Assembly (NCBI GenBank): GCA_907164885.2
Contig: OU015492.1
Span: forward strand, 196,664,460 to 196,728,459
Direction: 5' to 3'
Length of the DNA: 64,000 nucleotides
Source of the DNA: Dolomedes plantarius
Lineage: Eukaryota; Arthropoda; Arachnida; Araneae; Dolomedidae
This document shows positions 1 through 11,352 of this stretch, piece after piece; position 1 is the stretch's first letter; each line of letters begins with the position of its first letter. The notes beneath the pieces were generated by a model that searched no databases, was not told the origin of the DNA, and saw only the letters and a list, made by a program, of their open reading frames with translations. Position numbers and translations under genes: made by a program.

Positions 1-2700
1 TAGTTGAGTTATATTATAATAAAATTAAAATAAAATAAGGATTGATACTCCATGGGTAAGTTACAGTATAAAATATTTCCAATTATTTGTAAATAAAAGA
101 TAATATATGTGTGTTTAGGAATATTAGATAAAATTTTAGTGATGTATGTTTTAAAATAAATAGATACTGAACAAGGGAATGAACAATAAAAAATAAGAAA
201 ATTGAATTTTTGAATATATAACTGTGTATTGGTAAACTGAGATTTAATTTATTAATTTTGATATATTTTAATCATCTCATTTATTGTGCATTTTAGTTTC
301 AGTGATTGATTTTTAACATCTAAAGTTACCAATTTTGATATATTCCATAACATTTAGTGTATATTTTGTTTCATTGAGTGATTTTAATAGTTGTAGTTTA
401 TTAGTGATTTAAAGGTTATATTTTATTTTTGTGTTTTTGTGGTACATTTATTGCAACGCGTTGGACGTTGACTAGCAATGCGAACTGAGAGTGTGATTAA
501 CAAAACAGAGACTGGGATTTATTAACCTCAGATAAAAAAAAATTCAGGAAACAAATTCTCTCAAGTACCACAAATCATTTAGTGTATTTTTTGAAGTGTT
601 TTAAGTGTTTTTGATGTTCTTTATTTTATAATGGATATTTTGATAATTTTTATTTTATAATAGTAATGTTGATAATTTTGAATGTTGAAGAATCTTGAAT
701 TTTTTAAGATATTGATAATTTTTGTATCCGGATACTCGAGACTTGAGACAAAATCGTACTATCCAAATAACATGAGAGTAATTATTTCAGACATCAAGAA
801 AATTTTATAATTTAGGTACTTTGATATATTACATTTGATTTTGAGCCCTCGAGTAGTTTTACGAATTTAAGAAAAGGAGATTTCCGGAGGTTCAGTCGAC
901 AGTTAAAGGGCGTTTTACGGTTTTCATATAAACGGAACGTCTTTAGAACATGACTTAGGGTGCCAAAAAACCACAATTGGAGAATTGAAAAACCATTGTA
1001 TGTTATATTTGGTTCATCCGCCCCAGAAAATTCTCAAAATAGAAATAATGAAGAATAATAAATAAATAGAAAAGAGAATATTATAATGAGAGATATGTTT
1101 TGAGATATTGAATACAAATGATGAATATTTAGGAACTTTACAGCGAGGATTCATAACAAAATGTGATATAAGAAAAGAAAAATTGTTTTTGGCTTATCGA
1201 TTTCATGATTAACTTAATAAAACTGAGATGGGTATTGGTAAAAGAATTTTGATTACTTGTGTCAATTGATAGAATAAAAGTTTCGAGATTGAAATTTGAA
1301 CATTAACATTAAATTATGGCAATTGATAGAGAATATTACGGTATTATTATTATTAATATTAGTATTAGAAGTAATTTATTATTGTGCGTTTAATACTTTC
1401 ATATGTTGTGTATTTTGGATTCTATTGAATATAAAATTGATAGGCCAAATTTTCACACTAAACGAGATTCTGAAATTGTCCATGCTTGCAGGTTAAGATA
1501 TTATAATGCACCAGATAAATTAAAACTATCACGAATAATGACATTATAGATCCATTTTCCTTTTTTTGTTTATTTTAGATGCTTAACATCCTTAAATTTT
1601 ATAAATAATTGTGTATTGTCCTACTAAAGAAAAAAAAACTGTCTTACTTAAACTTTCTTCTTAAAGTTAGAATAAATATGAATAGAATAACTAATGAATA
1701 TTGAATAGAGATTTTTTTTGAACAAGTAAATATTGTAGGAATAACAAATGAATATTGAAATGAGAGTAATAAGAAATATAAAGATATGAAAAATAGATAT
1801 AATGAAAAAGAATTGATATACTGAGAACTTGTCGAGATTGAGTTATTTGATTAACAAAATATATGTTCTGTAATTTTATATACAATTTATATATTAGAAA
1901 TGTGATTTTATTAAAACTTGTGATTTATATTATTCAGTGTCATACAAGATATTGTTTTGTTAAAATTGAAAATTTTGTGTAGCCATATTTGTAACCAAGG
2001 ACACAGAAATTATAAGAGACTGTGATAAAACACTCCTTCAGGAGTTTGAAAAACCTGAACAATATTTCTTCTCTGTAACCTACTGTCCAAATGACGAAAC
2101 TTTTATTTGATAAAATGGACAGATGAACAATGTATGGACAGAAATTCCTGTCATTTTTTTGGGGACTCACTCCATGGTAGTGAATTTTACAGAGGAATGT
2201 TAAACAGGTTACATTTTGAACTGTGTCAAGTTCAACTTCAAATACTTAATTTTTTCTAATTTTGTTTGATTTTTTTTTGTTTTGTTTACTATTCTTACTG
2301 ATCAATTTTATTATCTGTATGAGTCGACTCGAGGTTAAATTGAAATTTCAATGTATATTTGAAGTGAAATTTTGGTAATTTTGTTAATTTTAAGAAAGGT
2401 TTCATTTGTTATCTTCTGAGATTTTGTTGTGTGGGGAGGCGCCGCCCTGCTCAACATTGTTTTCAGTTGATGATAAATACATTTTTAAATTTAATTTTTT
2501 TCAAAGCAACAATATAAGAAGAAATTTACATAATTTACAATTTTCTATAGTTGATCATTAATTACTATAATTTTTTTTGCTTTTATTGTGTTCATAAATT
2601 AGTAAATCATTAGTGTATTTTTGTGTATTCAATATTGAAATGTGCAATGTCTTGTCATGTGATCATCATACTAAAATTAACTTAAAACATATGTTCCTTT
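1..2700. other. AT-rich DNA without recognised gene
   Basis: This stretch is strongly A+T rich, with poly-T and poly-A runs and scattered stops in all frames. The few open frames of 60-76 codons have low-complexity Ile/Leu/Phe/Tyr/Lys composition typical of chance translation of AT-rich DNA. I see no splice-bounded coding island, tRNA or clear transposon terminus. A slightly GC-richer patch near 2430-2460 and another at 2740-2810 ending in a G-run have no identity that I can give. Confidence 0.6.
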
Positions 2701-3269
2701 TCAAACTTTTCCAAATTTATGGTCGACACCCATTTTCCTCACATGGCCGGGTGAGTCTGTCCTCCAATGCAGGCATTGTTGGTCAGCCTCTTCTCAGGCG
2801 GGGGGGGGATATTATATAACATTAAAAACCCCATACCATTTTAAAATCTAACATTATTCTAAATTCCCTTGGGCGTACGAGCTAATTTTCGTTTTCAATT
2901 CTAAGTCCTAAAAGACCTCCGGTTGAAAATATTAAATGGGTTCCTATTTCAAACCCTCGTGGCGTCACCCAAGATTTCATATAGGCTCTGCGCAGATAAC
3001 ATAAAAACACATGTGACTTATCGACAACAGCAAATCCCTAATCACTATCATGATCACATGACAAATATATATATAAGCCGCCTGAACAACAAACCTGTGC
3101 GCATTTCGGATTTTGTAACTGCCTTGGGAAGACGTATTCTCCGACAAAATAAATACTAGTATAATGCTGTAACTTGCTGCGTCGATTATTATTATAGCCA
3201 CGACTACACCATCAGCCCCTGTGACATGCTGGACGCCAATTCTCTCCTTGGGTTGTCCAGTATGTTACT

Positions 3270-3294
3270 TACACACACACACACACACACACAT

Positions 3295-3366
<72 letters not shown>

Positions 3367-3380
3367 GTGTGTGTGTGTGT
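3270..3380. repeat. Compound microsatellite (AC)n-(AT)n-(GT)n
   Basis: About 35 bases of AC repeats run into about 55 bases of AT repeats and then about 18 bases of GT repeats. Because GT is the reverse complement of AC, the whole tract is close to self-complementary and could fold into one long hairpin. Open frames across it on both strands (His-Thr and Tyr-Ile repeats) are artefacts. Confidence 0.95.
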
Positions 3381-3730
3381 AATGATTAGAGGGAGAAGCT
3401 GGACGGCTTGTAGTCGCATAACCGGGGTTGTAATCTCAGTAAGTCGTAGCGAGTGGCGAAGGAAGGAAGTCCAGGCAAAACAAACATAAACTCCACATAG
3501 CTGGTATACGTCTTTTATTACACAGTACTTAGATGAGGAAATCTACTCCGTGGCTCAAACACTGAACTTCCAGTATGGAACGGATATATTGCGCAGTAGA
3601 CGGGGAACGGAGCCCCCGGCCCGCAATTTGGGAGAACGAAGTTCTTATACCCTGATGGTTTGCTGGTTCGTACACAAAGGGTTCAGAAAGCACGCAATTC
3701 TCTTCCCGAGTACAGGTCTATCAAACTTCT
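3381..3730. other. GC-richer unique segment, possible LTR-like relic
   Basis: Base composition shifts from the AT-rich surroundings to a mixed composition, with a GGAACGGAGCCCCCGGCC stretch near 3604-3623. This kind of island often marks retrotransposon LTR or leader DNA in such genomes, but I found neither a matching second copy nor TG...CA termini. The identity is unknown. Confidence 0.25.
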
Positions 3731-3968
3731 AATTTATCAGAAACGGACACGTGATTAAGTCGCGTCATATCGGAAGATGGGTTTCGAATGTTCCACGCCA
3801 TTCGCGTTATATAACTGTTATATAAGCTTTGGCCACACGTGCCTTAGGGGAAAAACTAATAAATTACTTCGGTTTGGATTTAGGTAGAAATAAAGAAAGA
3901 GGGACTGATTGGCGTAGGGATGAAGATTTTGGAAAGGGCGTGTTAAACAATAAAAAGGGTTTTAAATT

Positions 3969-3973
<5 letters not shown>

Positions 3974-4062
<89 letters not shown>
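3974..4062. repeat. (AT)n microsatellite
   Basis: An essentially uninterrupted AT dinucleotide tract of about 88 bases. The Tyr-Ile repeat frame through it is not a gene. Confidence 0.97.
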
Positions 4063-4065
<3 letters not shown>

Positions 4066-4499
4066 CTTTTTGGTTATTTTAATTTTGTAGTTTAACTCTT
4101 TACATCCGCTCTTTCGATATTTATAGTCAATTGCTATAACTCTTATCCTTTCTTGCTGTTATTACTCGAGGATTCGGAAAATTGCTTTCCTTTCCATGGC
4201 TAGGAAAAACTCTCAAACTTCAAAACCTTGAATTTGGTACAAATTCAGTCTTCAGCTGACGTAACAGAAATTGTGTCAGCCGCAAACAAATTCGAGTTGT
4301 GCAGTCTACTATAAAGAAAGATTTATTATACCAAAATTGCAGTTATCATTTTTGTCTCAACTCCACTAGAAAAGCCAGTAGAATAATCCTTTCCGCTCAG
4401 ATTTTACCATTGTGAATTTATTTAAAATGTATGGAGAACGAATAAAAAAACTATCATGCTTACCTCGTATGTTTTTTGTCATGCATAATTCTTATATAA

Positions 4500-4640
4500 T
4501 CTATACATATATAAAACAGTTCCGTAACTGACTGACTGACAGATAACGCACAGACTAAACCGCTGGACCTAAAGGGGGGAAATTTTGCATGGCGATTCTT
4601 CTTATAGTGTAGGGGTGCTCTAAGAAAGAATTTTGAAAAA
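4500..4640 (+). mobile_element. Helitron-like 5' terminus (partial)
   Basis: The sequence starts TCTATACATATATAAAA after an A and is followed by CTGACTGACTGACAG, ACTAAACCGCTGGACC and GGGAAATTTTGCAT. This order is the usual leader of arthropod non-autonomous Helitrons and resembles the complete element at 18811-19938 (CTAAACGACTGGACTGA, then ATGAAATTTTG). I could not find a hairpin plus CTAG-T 3' end downstream, so only the 5' end is called. Confidence 0.5.
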
Positions 4641-5619
4641 TTCTTCTTAGATTTTTTTAAATTAAATTTTTAATCTGTTTTATTACATTCTTTAAAGTTT
4701 GCATTTAAAATACTAATTTGGTGGTTATAAAATTTATGTCACGAGAAAGATAAAATAAATTCCTATAAAATGAAATCTTTTTCGAATCTTTACCTCCATT
4801 TTCTGATTTTTGGTGATTTTTTAAAGATTAATTTTTAAAGTTTAATTTATTAAATGCTGATCACGTGGTTTCTTCTCTTTTTGTGATACTTTAAATTAAT
4901 TTTGCGTCACGTGCATAACAACGAAATAAATTGACAAAAAATATTAAAATACAGTAAATATATAATTTAACTACTATACTAATTGAGATGGAAGTTTTCT
5001 AAAAATCTAGTTCAAATTAGTATGTTTTATGGATATTAAACATACAAATTAATTGCATACATTGATCGCTGTATTTAATTTGAATATTTTCTTCTACAGT
5101 ATTTTGTCTATAAAGATATCCGTTACGATTTTTTTATAAATATTTTTTTGGCATTAATTTCATACATTGACCGTTGTATTTAATTTTTATGTATTCCATA
5201 GCATATGTATTCAGTTAGTCATAGCATATATTTAGCATACATTTTGAAATACGAGGTATGGATTCTGGTCATCTTTTGAAATTTACATGCGTGTATCAGT
5301 TTTAGTGCAAAGCAAAATCTACCCAAATATGTTAGGTAATGTTTCCAGTTTATTTAAGTTACTTATCAAATCGAGAAATCATCATATGTCTGTAATAAAT
5401 TTGCAGTAACAGCTGTTTAATAGAACCATTAGAAAAACTCCAAATAAGAAAAAACTCCAAATATACTTGGGTTATACAACTCCGCAGGTTAAACAATGCT
5501 ACGGACATAGATATCTATTTTTTTAAAGGAAAAGATAAGGGCAGCAAGAAAGAAGTGTGTTTGATATAAAATAGGTAAAAGTTTAATATAAATATTTTTA
5601 CCAATCGAGAACGTGTATC
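4641..5619. other. AT-rich DNA, nothing recognised
   Basis: No coding island, inverted terminus or RNA gene is visible. This may include the decayed body of the Helitron-like element that starts at about 4500. Confidence 0.5.
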
Positions 5620-5665
5620 GCATTTTTACCATGTTTTTATTAACTAGCTTTCTTGTTTCTTTGTT

Positions 5666-5696
<31 letters not shown>

Positions 5697-6058
5697 TTGT
5701 TTGTCCAGTGCAATTCTTGCAATCGATTTTTAACTAACTTCCCGACTAGCTAAATATTTGAAACTTTTAGAAAAGCTCAGAACACGATGACAATGCATTA
5801 TTTTAATATTTTTAGCTATCTTTAAGCAGATTTGAATTCCTTTTCAGTTAATTTTGTTATGTAGAATGGTGCAGCCATCTATCTTCCGGGACGGAAACGA
5901 AAAGTTAAACGCAAGTTAACATTTTGTTTCATGTTGATGGGATAATTCATCAAAATTTATTTTAAAGTATTTATTAATGCATAAAATTTTCAAGTTTATA
6001 TGGTTCAACAGAAAATTTTAATACATGGTATATAAAAAGTTCTTTTTATTTTTTAATT
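5620..6058 (+). repeat. Dispersed repeat family R1, copy 1
   Basis: A segment of about 440 bp shared with 32735-33170 (same strand) and 50555-51000 (inverted). Landmarks in order: ACCATGTTTTTATTAAC, CTTTCTTGTTT, a (GT)n tract at 5669-5695, TTGTTTGTCCAGTGC, TCTTGCAATCGATTTTTAAC, TAACTTCCCGACTAGCTA, GACAATGCATTATTTTAATA, AAAAGTTAAACGCAAGTTAAC, and finally TATATAAAAAGTTCTTTTTA. No coding potential is seen. The three copies share both limits, which argues for a short interspersed or non-autonomous element of unknown class. A piggyBac relic starts immediately downstream. Confidence 0.8.
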
Positions 6059-6063
6059 ATTAA

Positions 6064-6653
6064 TCCTTCAGCGTATCGTGCCGGGGTATACACTGCAACG
6101 TTTTCGTAATTTTGAATGGTTTGTTTTTACATGTAAGGTTTGAATGATCTAAGGAGTTTCTATATATAGCTACACCCTTTTTAATGCAGGTATGATTTTC
6201 TCACCCTTTTATTCCTTTACATTCATTGTTAGTCGTGATTTATTCGTGGTAAACCAGCGATTATACTGGATTACAATACGACAAAAGCAGGAGTTGATGT
6301 AGCCGATCAAATGTGCAGCTATTACAAGGCATCCCGCATATCACGAAGATGGACAATCTCACTGTTTTTTAGGTTTTTGGACATAATAGGAATCCATCTG
6401 CAAGTTGTCCTTAGATCCAATAAACCGGATGGTTTTGAAATAAGGCGATTGTATCTGCATTCTTTGGCCTTGAATTATAAATATATCTCAATATTATCAA
6501 CATTTTATAACTTGTCATAAAACGCAGAATTATTATTTTCAATTTGAAAAATAAAGTTAATTACAAAAGGAATAATCAAGATTGAAAGAGACGTTGCACT
6601 TTGTGCCACGCGCGCCAGCTGGTGTTCCAAATATTGGAGCGCCCGCTGAAGGA
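6064..6653 (+). mobile_element. Internally deleted piggyBac-type element
   Basis: The termini are TCCTTCAGCG at the left and CGCTGAAGGA at the right, a perfect 10-bp inverted repeat. They are bounded by TTAA (6060-6063) and TTAG (6654-6657), a one-base-decayed TTAA target duplication as expected for piggyBac. The 590-bp body keeps only the 3' part of a transposase. The same architecture recurs at 40141-40740, and the internal part also occurs on the reverse strand at 9045-9275, so this is a family rather than one accident. Confidence 0.8.
6239..6520 (+). pseudogene. piggyBac transposase C-terminal fragment
   Basis: The frame after a TGA at 6236 reads through a motif typical of the C-terminal part of piggyBac/PGBD transposases: DYNTTKAGVDVADQM, then SRISRRWTISLFFRFLDI. 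In the family, the xYNxTKxGVDxxDQ block carries the last catalytic aspartate and the RRW block follows it. The piece is under 95 codons, against roughly 500-600 for a full transposase, and lacks the earlier catalytic aspartates, so it cannot act. The start is not a true start codon. Confidence 0.85.
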
Positions 6654-6657
6654 TTAG

Positions 6658-8590
6658 CATTTATTTTATTTGCCTCCTTTTCAAAATTATCGTTATAACT
6701 GCGGTTCCTCAGTGTGTTAGAATATTTTTTGCTATGAAATTTATCATCAAAAATTGCGAAAACAAAATATTCTAATTTTTTTTAAATCTTCCAAGGTATA
6801 AACTTATATTTAGAGGATTCAAGCATTAGAAACATATTGTTTACTACATGAATGAAAATTTTAAAAGTGTGAATTTAAAGTTTGCCCACAGTTTAAATCG
6901 AAATTTAAAAATAAGGAATTATTAGAATCTGACTGTCCGAAAAGTACAGAGTTTTATTCTGTGATAAACAGCTTTAATGGTAGTCTGACCTAAATGGTCA
7001 TTAAAACTAGATGCACGAACCACATGGTTGTTATTCCAACAGCTGACCTATCACGATGATATTAGAAAATGGTGTTTTCAATGAATTTCCTAAAGCAATT
7101 TTCAAAAACATTTTTGTCAGTTTTTTTTCATTTTGATTTAATAAATACTGTAGCCATTAGTCTAAAATTCAGTTACTCCAAATACCCTAAGCTAAAATGT
7201 GGCAATGATTAAAAAGCAAAATAATTTTATAAATGGTATCTTCGATGTTATCTTCATTTTGAAATCTTTACTCGTTTCACTTTTTAAAATAGATAGACTG
7301 CTGCTTTTTCTTCGGAAAATAGTTTTCTCCACATACACTTAAAAGGTTTCAAGAGTACTTTTGATAAACCATGCGAAGAAAATGGTAGTTTCTGTGGCGA
7401 TAAGATAAAGCATTTTCTATTCGAAAAGATTTTTCTGGAGTGACGGCTTAGTTATTTATTTAGACAATGTCGAAAAATTGCTTATCAAGGAAAATTTTTA
7501 ATATATCTAGAGTCAAATTTTTTATTTCTAGTAGATGAAACTGACAATTGGCTTAAAAATTTTCAAAAACTATAGTTTACTTTTATTTTCAAAATAATTT
7601 AAAATCAAAATTTTTCCTTCTTCAAAAAGTTATGGTAAAATTAATTTTAAATACATTTTTTATCATTTAATACTGATACCATGCCTTGCTAAAACGTATG
7701 CTACAAATGCTGAAAAATTTTTAAATTGGAAAAGGAAAGAACAGATGAATCACATAAGAGGCATAATTTTATCAAAAACTAACAATAAATTCTTTCCTGT
7801 TAGAGATGTATTTATTATGTTTTTAAAGTAATTTATTTAAATCAAGTCATATTATTGTAGTTTAAGATCGGTTTCTAAACTCAGTCATTTACGCCGAAAA
7901 TTTGCCAGCAAGTGAGTTTCACTTTTAGAAATTTTGTTTCTTATCGCATTGAATTATACTATATCATCTTAAAATAAAATGTTGCTAACTTATTAATGAG
8001 TTTAAGGCTAGTTTGAAAATATGTAAAATAACAAAACAAATAGCTTAAAGAGTTAAAAAACTAAAAATTTAATTTATATTACTTATGTTTATCTTTGTGT
8101 CTTGTTTGTATTTATTTCATGATTTCAATAGGTGGTATTTATTTTTTTTAAGAATGAGAAATATAACTTTTGATTTACCGTTAGCCAAAGACTGAAGTAA
8201 TTTTATTCAAAAAATAATAATTCTAAAGATGGATAAAGAAATCACCTACATGGGTGTGAGAGGAAATTTAACACGTCTCCACAGATAACTTTTCGTCTAT
8301 ATTAATTTATGGAACGGTTTCAAAACCCAGAGAGTTACTAACAAATAGTACTGAATAAAATAAATTTACCGCTTAAAAAGTTTAAAAACAACACCATAAC
8401 AAGACGTTAATATTGTGACAACTTCTGGCTAGCGACTGAGGTGTTCTGAGCGATTTCGGTGGCTAATAGTAAACAACGTCAGGGTGGTTTCTAAGGATTA
8501 AAATAATCCTTAGATTTTACTAAACTTAACAATTTTGATATGGAGCTAAACTAAAGAGACTGAACGTTGAGAAATTACATCTGAATGAGA
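6658..8590. other. AT-rich DNA, nothing recognised
   Basis: Nearly 2 kb with stops in all frames and no element termini that I could pair. No RNA gene is seen. Confidence 0.5.
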
Positions 8591-9044
8591 CGTCTGATTA
8601 CAAAAGATATGAACAGTGGCTTCTCTCCCCAACTTGTTTAGTTTTCCGGGAGGCAAAGTTTCCTGTGGCCGCTCCAGTCCTGAACTTGAGGGGAATTTCC
8701 TGAAAAAAAAAGTCTGGAATATATATCCTGCTTGATTTCCTTAGCTGCGACTTGGGAGTTTTTCTGATGGTACATCCACATTGAAGCAGAAATTCTGTAG
8801 GGAAGTACCCCCAACTCCTGTCATCACATTAGTCACGGTAACCCTACCCGTGGGGTAGGGTTCATTTCACTCTCATCCCCCATTCCCGCCCCCAAGGTCC
8901 CTTCTTTTTCTTTGATGCTCTGCGACAAAGACCGACTAGACACAAGATCAGTGCAGGACTGCTCTACAGGCCGCTGCCCATAAATCACTGGTTTCCCCGC
9001 AGAATTCTGAGGAGAGCATGGATGTGAACGCGCATGGATGTGAA
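8591..9044. other. GC-richer segment of unknown origin
   Basis: Composition is clearly less AT-rich than the flanks. It contains a perfect 10-bp hairpin (8840-8862) and a direct repeat of GCATGGATGTGAAC just before the piggyBac fragment at 9045. An open frame of 109 codons on the reverse strand (9162 to 8833) starts in piggyBac sequence and runs into this segment. The second half has no recognisable domain, so the frame is a chance fusion. Confidence 0.35.
8840..8862. repeat. Perfect short hairpin
   Basis: AACCCTACCC, loop GTG, GGGTAGGGTT: a perfect 10-bp stem with a 3-nt loop. It is not followed by a T-run and there is no neighbouring gene, so a terminator role is not supported. Confidence 0.7.
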
Positions 9045-9275
9045 CCGGTTTATTGGATCTAAGGACAACTTGCAGATGGATTCCTATTATGTCCAAAAAC
9101 CTAAAAAACAGTGAGATTGTCCATCTTCGTGATATGCGGGATACCGTGTAATAGCTGCCCATTTGATCGGCTACATCAACTCCTGCTTTTGTCGTATTGT
9201 AATCCAGTATAATCGCTGGTTTACCATGATTAAATCATGACTAACAATGAATGTAAAGGAATAGAAGGGTCAGAG
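9045..9275 (-). pseudogene. piggyBac transposase fragment, copy 2
   Basis: The reverse complement closely matches the transposase part of the element at 6064-6653: the TTKAGVDVADQM block (M is at 9162), then SRISRRWTISLFFRFLDI and VVLRSNKP. Homology stops abruptly after the RSNKP codons at about 9045 and near 9275 on the other side, with no inverted termini. It is therefore a truncated or rearranged copy, joined to unrelated GC-richer DNA. Confidence 0.8.
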
Positions 9276-10473
9276 AAACGCTTGTTTTCGAGAGAGGTGC
9301 GTGGGATTAGCTCAACGATGACAGGCTGCATCGTGGAAGCGATCCGATGGGTCGTCAAGTGAAAACTTATGACTCCTGTAGCGTCAAAATCTGTGAATAG
9401 TGGCTACCAAGTAATATGTTTAAGAGCTCAAGGGTGGTCGAGGATTTTTAACACGGATTTTCCCAAGCTTTCGGGAAAGATGAGACACGCGGGCTGAAGG
9501 CCCCTGACCAAAAGAGTGTTAGAATATGATGGGGGAGGGGTCACAGATGTTTCCCTCTAGCCGACAGATTTTTTTTAAAAATTCCTCTGTTGATTGTGAT
9601 TGTCCCACAAGGTTTTACGTGTCGTTACAATATATATATTTTTAATCTTATAACAATAAAAGATTTATCTTCTTCAGTATTTGACTTCAATAACTTATTT
9701 TATATGAATAAAAGTGTACCTAACTGAATATCAGAATTTTAGAGTCTCTTTTTCATTTGACATACCCCGTATCAATTCATCTCTCTTTCTGTAATTCTGC
9801 GTTTTGCAGCAAAAAAAAAAATCACAATTTTTTAGAATCACATGTAAATAACCCATTTTTTTCCTCTTTCAAAAATGACTACTTTATCATGATCCGCCGC
9901 CACAAATCCCTCGTTCATGGCTGACTGCTCATTAGCTTCTTGTAATTATGTATTATAATAACTACGCGCGCCAAGTCTGAAATACTTTCAGCTTTAACGA
10001 TTGATTCTCAAAAGTTCAGATGTCGTCCCTAGGGTTGCTCTGTCAAAATTGAGGTGGCACCAGGGGGTGGTTTGGTTCACCTACATGGGTATACCCATTG
10101 AAAGTAACCAGCGATTCTCATGGATTAAGTGCAAATGTCTTCATTTACAAGTGCCCTGCATTGGCAAACAACAACTACTCTTTAATGTCCAGTATACGAG
10201 ACAGGTGTAATAAAATTTAGATTCTTGAAATAAACGATTTCGACAAATATGCTGTTAACGATGACAAATATGCTGTTAAGCTTTATTTTGGATTTATTTA
10301 GATTGTGGGATTAGGGTGGCATATTTCCCTACCAGTAATTCCCTCTTTTCATGCGAATATATCTGAAATTCGGTTCTCCCCTGCTGTACAGATATTTTTC
10401 AGTTAAAGTAAGCTTATTGATAAAAAAATATTTATATTTATCAATGAAAGATAATTTATTTTACTATTAGAAT
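9276..10473. other. Mixed composition DNA without recognised gene
   Basis: 9280-9560 is GC-richer with no identity that I can give. From 9600 on the DNA is AT-rich. A short GC-richer patch lies at 10020-10095. No splice-bounded coding island or paired termini are seen. Confidence 0.4.
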
Positions 10474-10839
10474 TTACACGGGCGTGGTGTCCCAGTTGGC
10501 AAGAGCAACGGGCCAGTGATCTGAACGTCCCTGGTTCGATGCTCATTGCTGCAAATCCACCGCCGTGTTCACTAATGGTTGCCGGGGCACGTGAAATAGG
10601 TCGCGGCTGCAATGTTCTCCAAGTTCTCAAATTTACCTCTGGAGGTGCGGGGTCAAGTGTTCCGGTCCCTTCACTTGACTCGGTTCAAAATTACGGGACC
10701 GGTCATTTAGCCAAGTCGGACTCCGACCCTTGTGGTGCTAATTCAAAACAGGAGACGCCTCTTTCAGCCAAATAACCTATTAGGACCTGGTGAATTTAAC
10801 CTCTAACCAGAGGGCATTAGCAACAACAACTCAACAACA
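10474..10839 (+). mobile_element. tRNA-derived SINE (SINE-1) with exact target duplication
   Basis: The head contains Pol III promoter-like boxes: box A region TGGTGTCCCAGTTGGCAAGAG reduced to its core CCAGTTGGCAAGAG near 10491, and box B GGTTCGATGC near 10532. A tRNA-unrelated body follows, and the tail is CAACAACAACTCAACAACAAC-like, i.e. (CAA)n. ACTATTAGAAT occurs at 10463-10473 and again at 10840-10850, an exact 11-bp target-site duplication. Boundaries are therefore well defined at 366 bp. SINEs do not encode proteins; the 78-codon frame inside is not a gene. Confidence 0.9.
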
Positions 10840-10961
10840 ACTATTAGAATGCTATCGTTAACATAAACAAGTAATATAAAAACAAAATTTTTTAAAGTCA
10901 ATTCCTACTTAGGTCAACAAAGAAAAATTTGAGTGTGAACTAATAGTAGGAATTGAAAAAA

Positions 10962-11321
10962 AGGATTGCCTGCCAGAACCTTGCCTACTGTGCGAGATTA
11001 GGAGGGGGGAAAAGAGAGAGAAAATTTTTGTCAGGTTGGGGATTCGATCCCGCAACCTACAGGACGGGAAGAGCCCGCGCTATCGCAGTGCTACCATTTA
11101 CAGAGTAAGAAGAGGGAAATTACTAGTCAAGAGCGAGAGACGCTCTAGGTTTAAAACTAAAATCGATGAATTAAATTTAATTAATGAATTAATATTTGAA
11201 AAAACTGTATTAACATCAAGTGTCATCCACTACAAGTTTAAAAAAATGTATTTGAACTTGAGTGGATGAATAAAAAGTATTTTATTAACGATTGAAAATT
11301 TGAACAAGATATATATAGGGA
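10962..11321 (-). mobile_element. Insertion with tRNA-like segment between 31-bp direct repeats
   Basis: GAGTGTGAACTAATAGTAGG plus AATTGAAAAAA occurs at 10931-10961 and again at 11322-11352, a 31-bp perfect direct repeat. The 360 bp between contains, on the reverse strand at about 11100-11034, a tRNA-like head: GTAGCACTGCGATAGCGC-type box A and GGATCGAATCC-type box B. A hairpin with arms CATCCACT / AGTGGATG lies near 11224-11270. The best reading is a SINE or other retroposed insert; 31 bp is long for a LINE-type duplication, so an alternative is recombination between repeats. Confidence 0.55.
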
Positions 11322-11352
11322 GAGTGTGAACTAATAGTAGGAATTGAAAAAA

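Noticed and set aside
5735..5755. CCCGACTAGCT as the 3' end of the Helitron-like element starting at 4500.
   Set aside because: There is no preceding GC-rich hairpin, the base after CTAG is C rather than T, and the same motif is internal to repeat family R1 in two other places.
8833..9162. A 109-codon reverse-strand frame.
   Set aside because: Its first third is piggyBac transposase sequence and the rest is unrelated GC-richer DNA with no domain; it is a chance fusion, not a gene.
10474..11100. Possible true tRNA genes from good box A/box B pairs (also at 19457, 43690, 44045, 49380).
   Set aside because: Each is followed by a long shared or retroposed body, with target duplications in two cases, and none shows a full cloverleaf by eye. 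They are tRNA-derived SINE heads.
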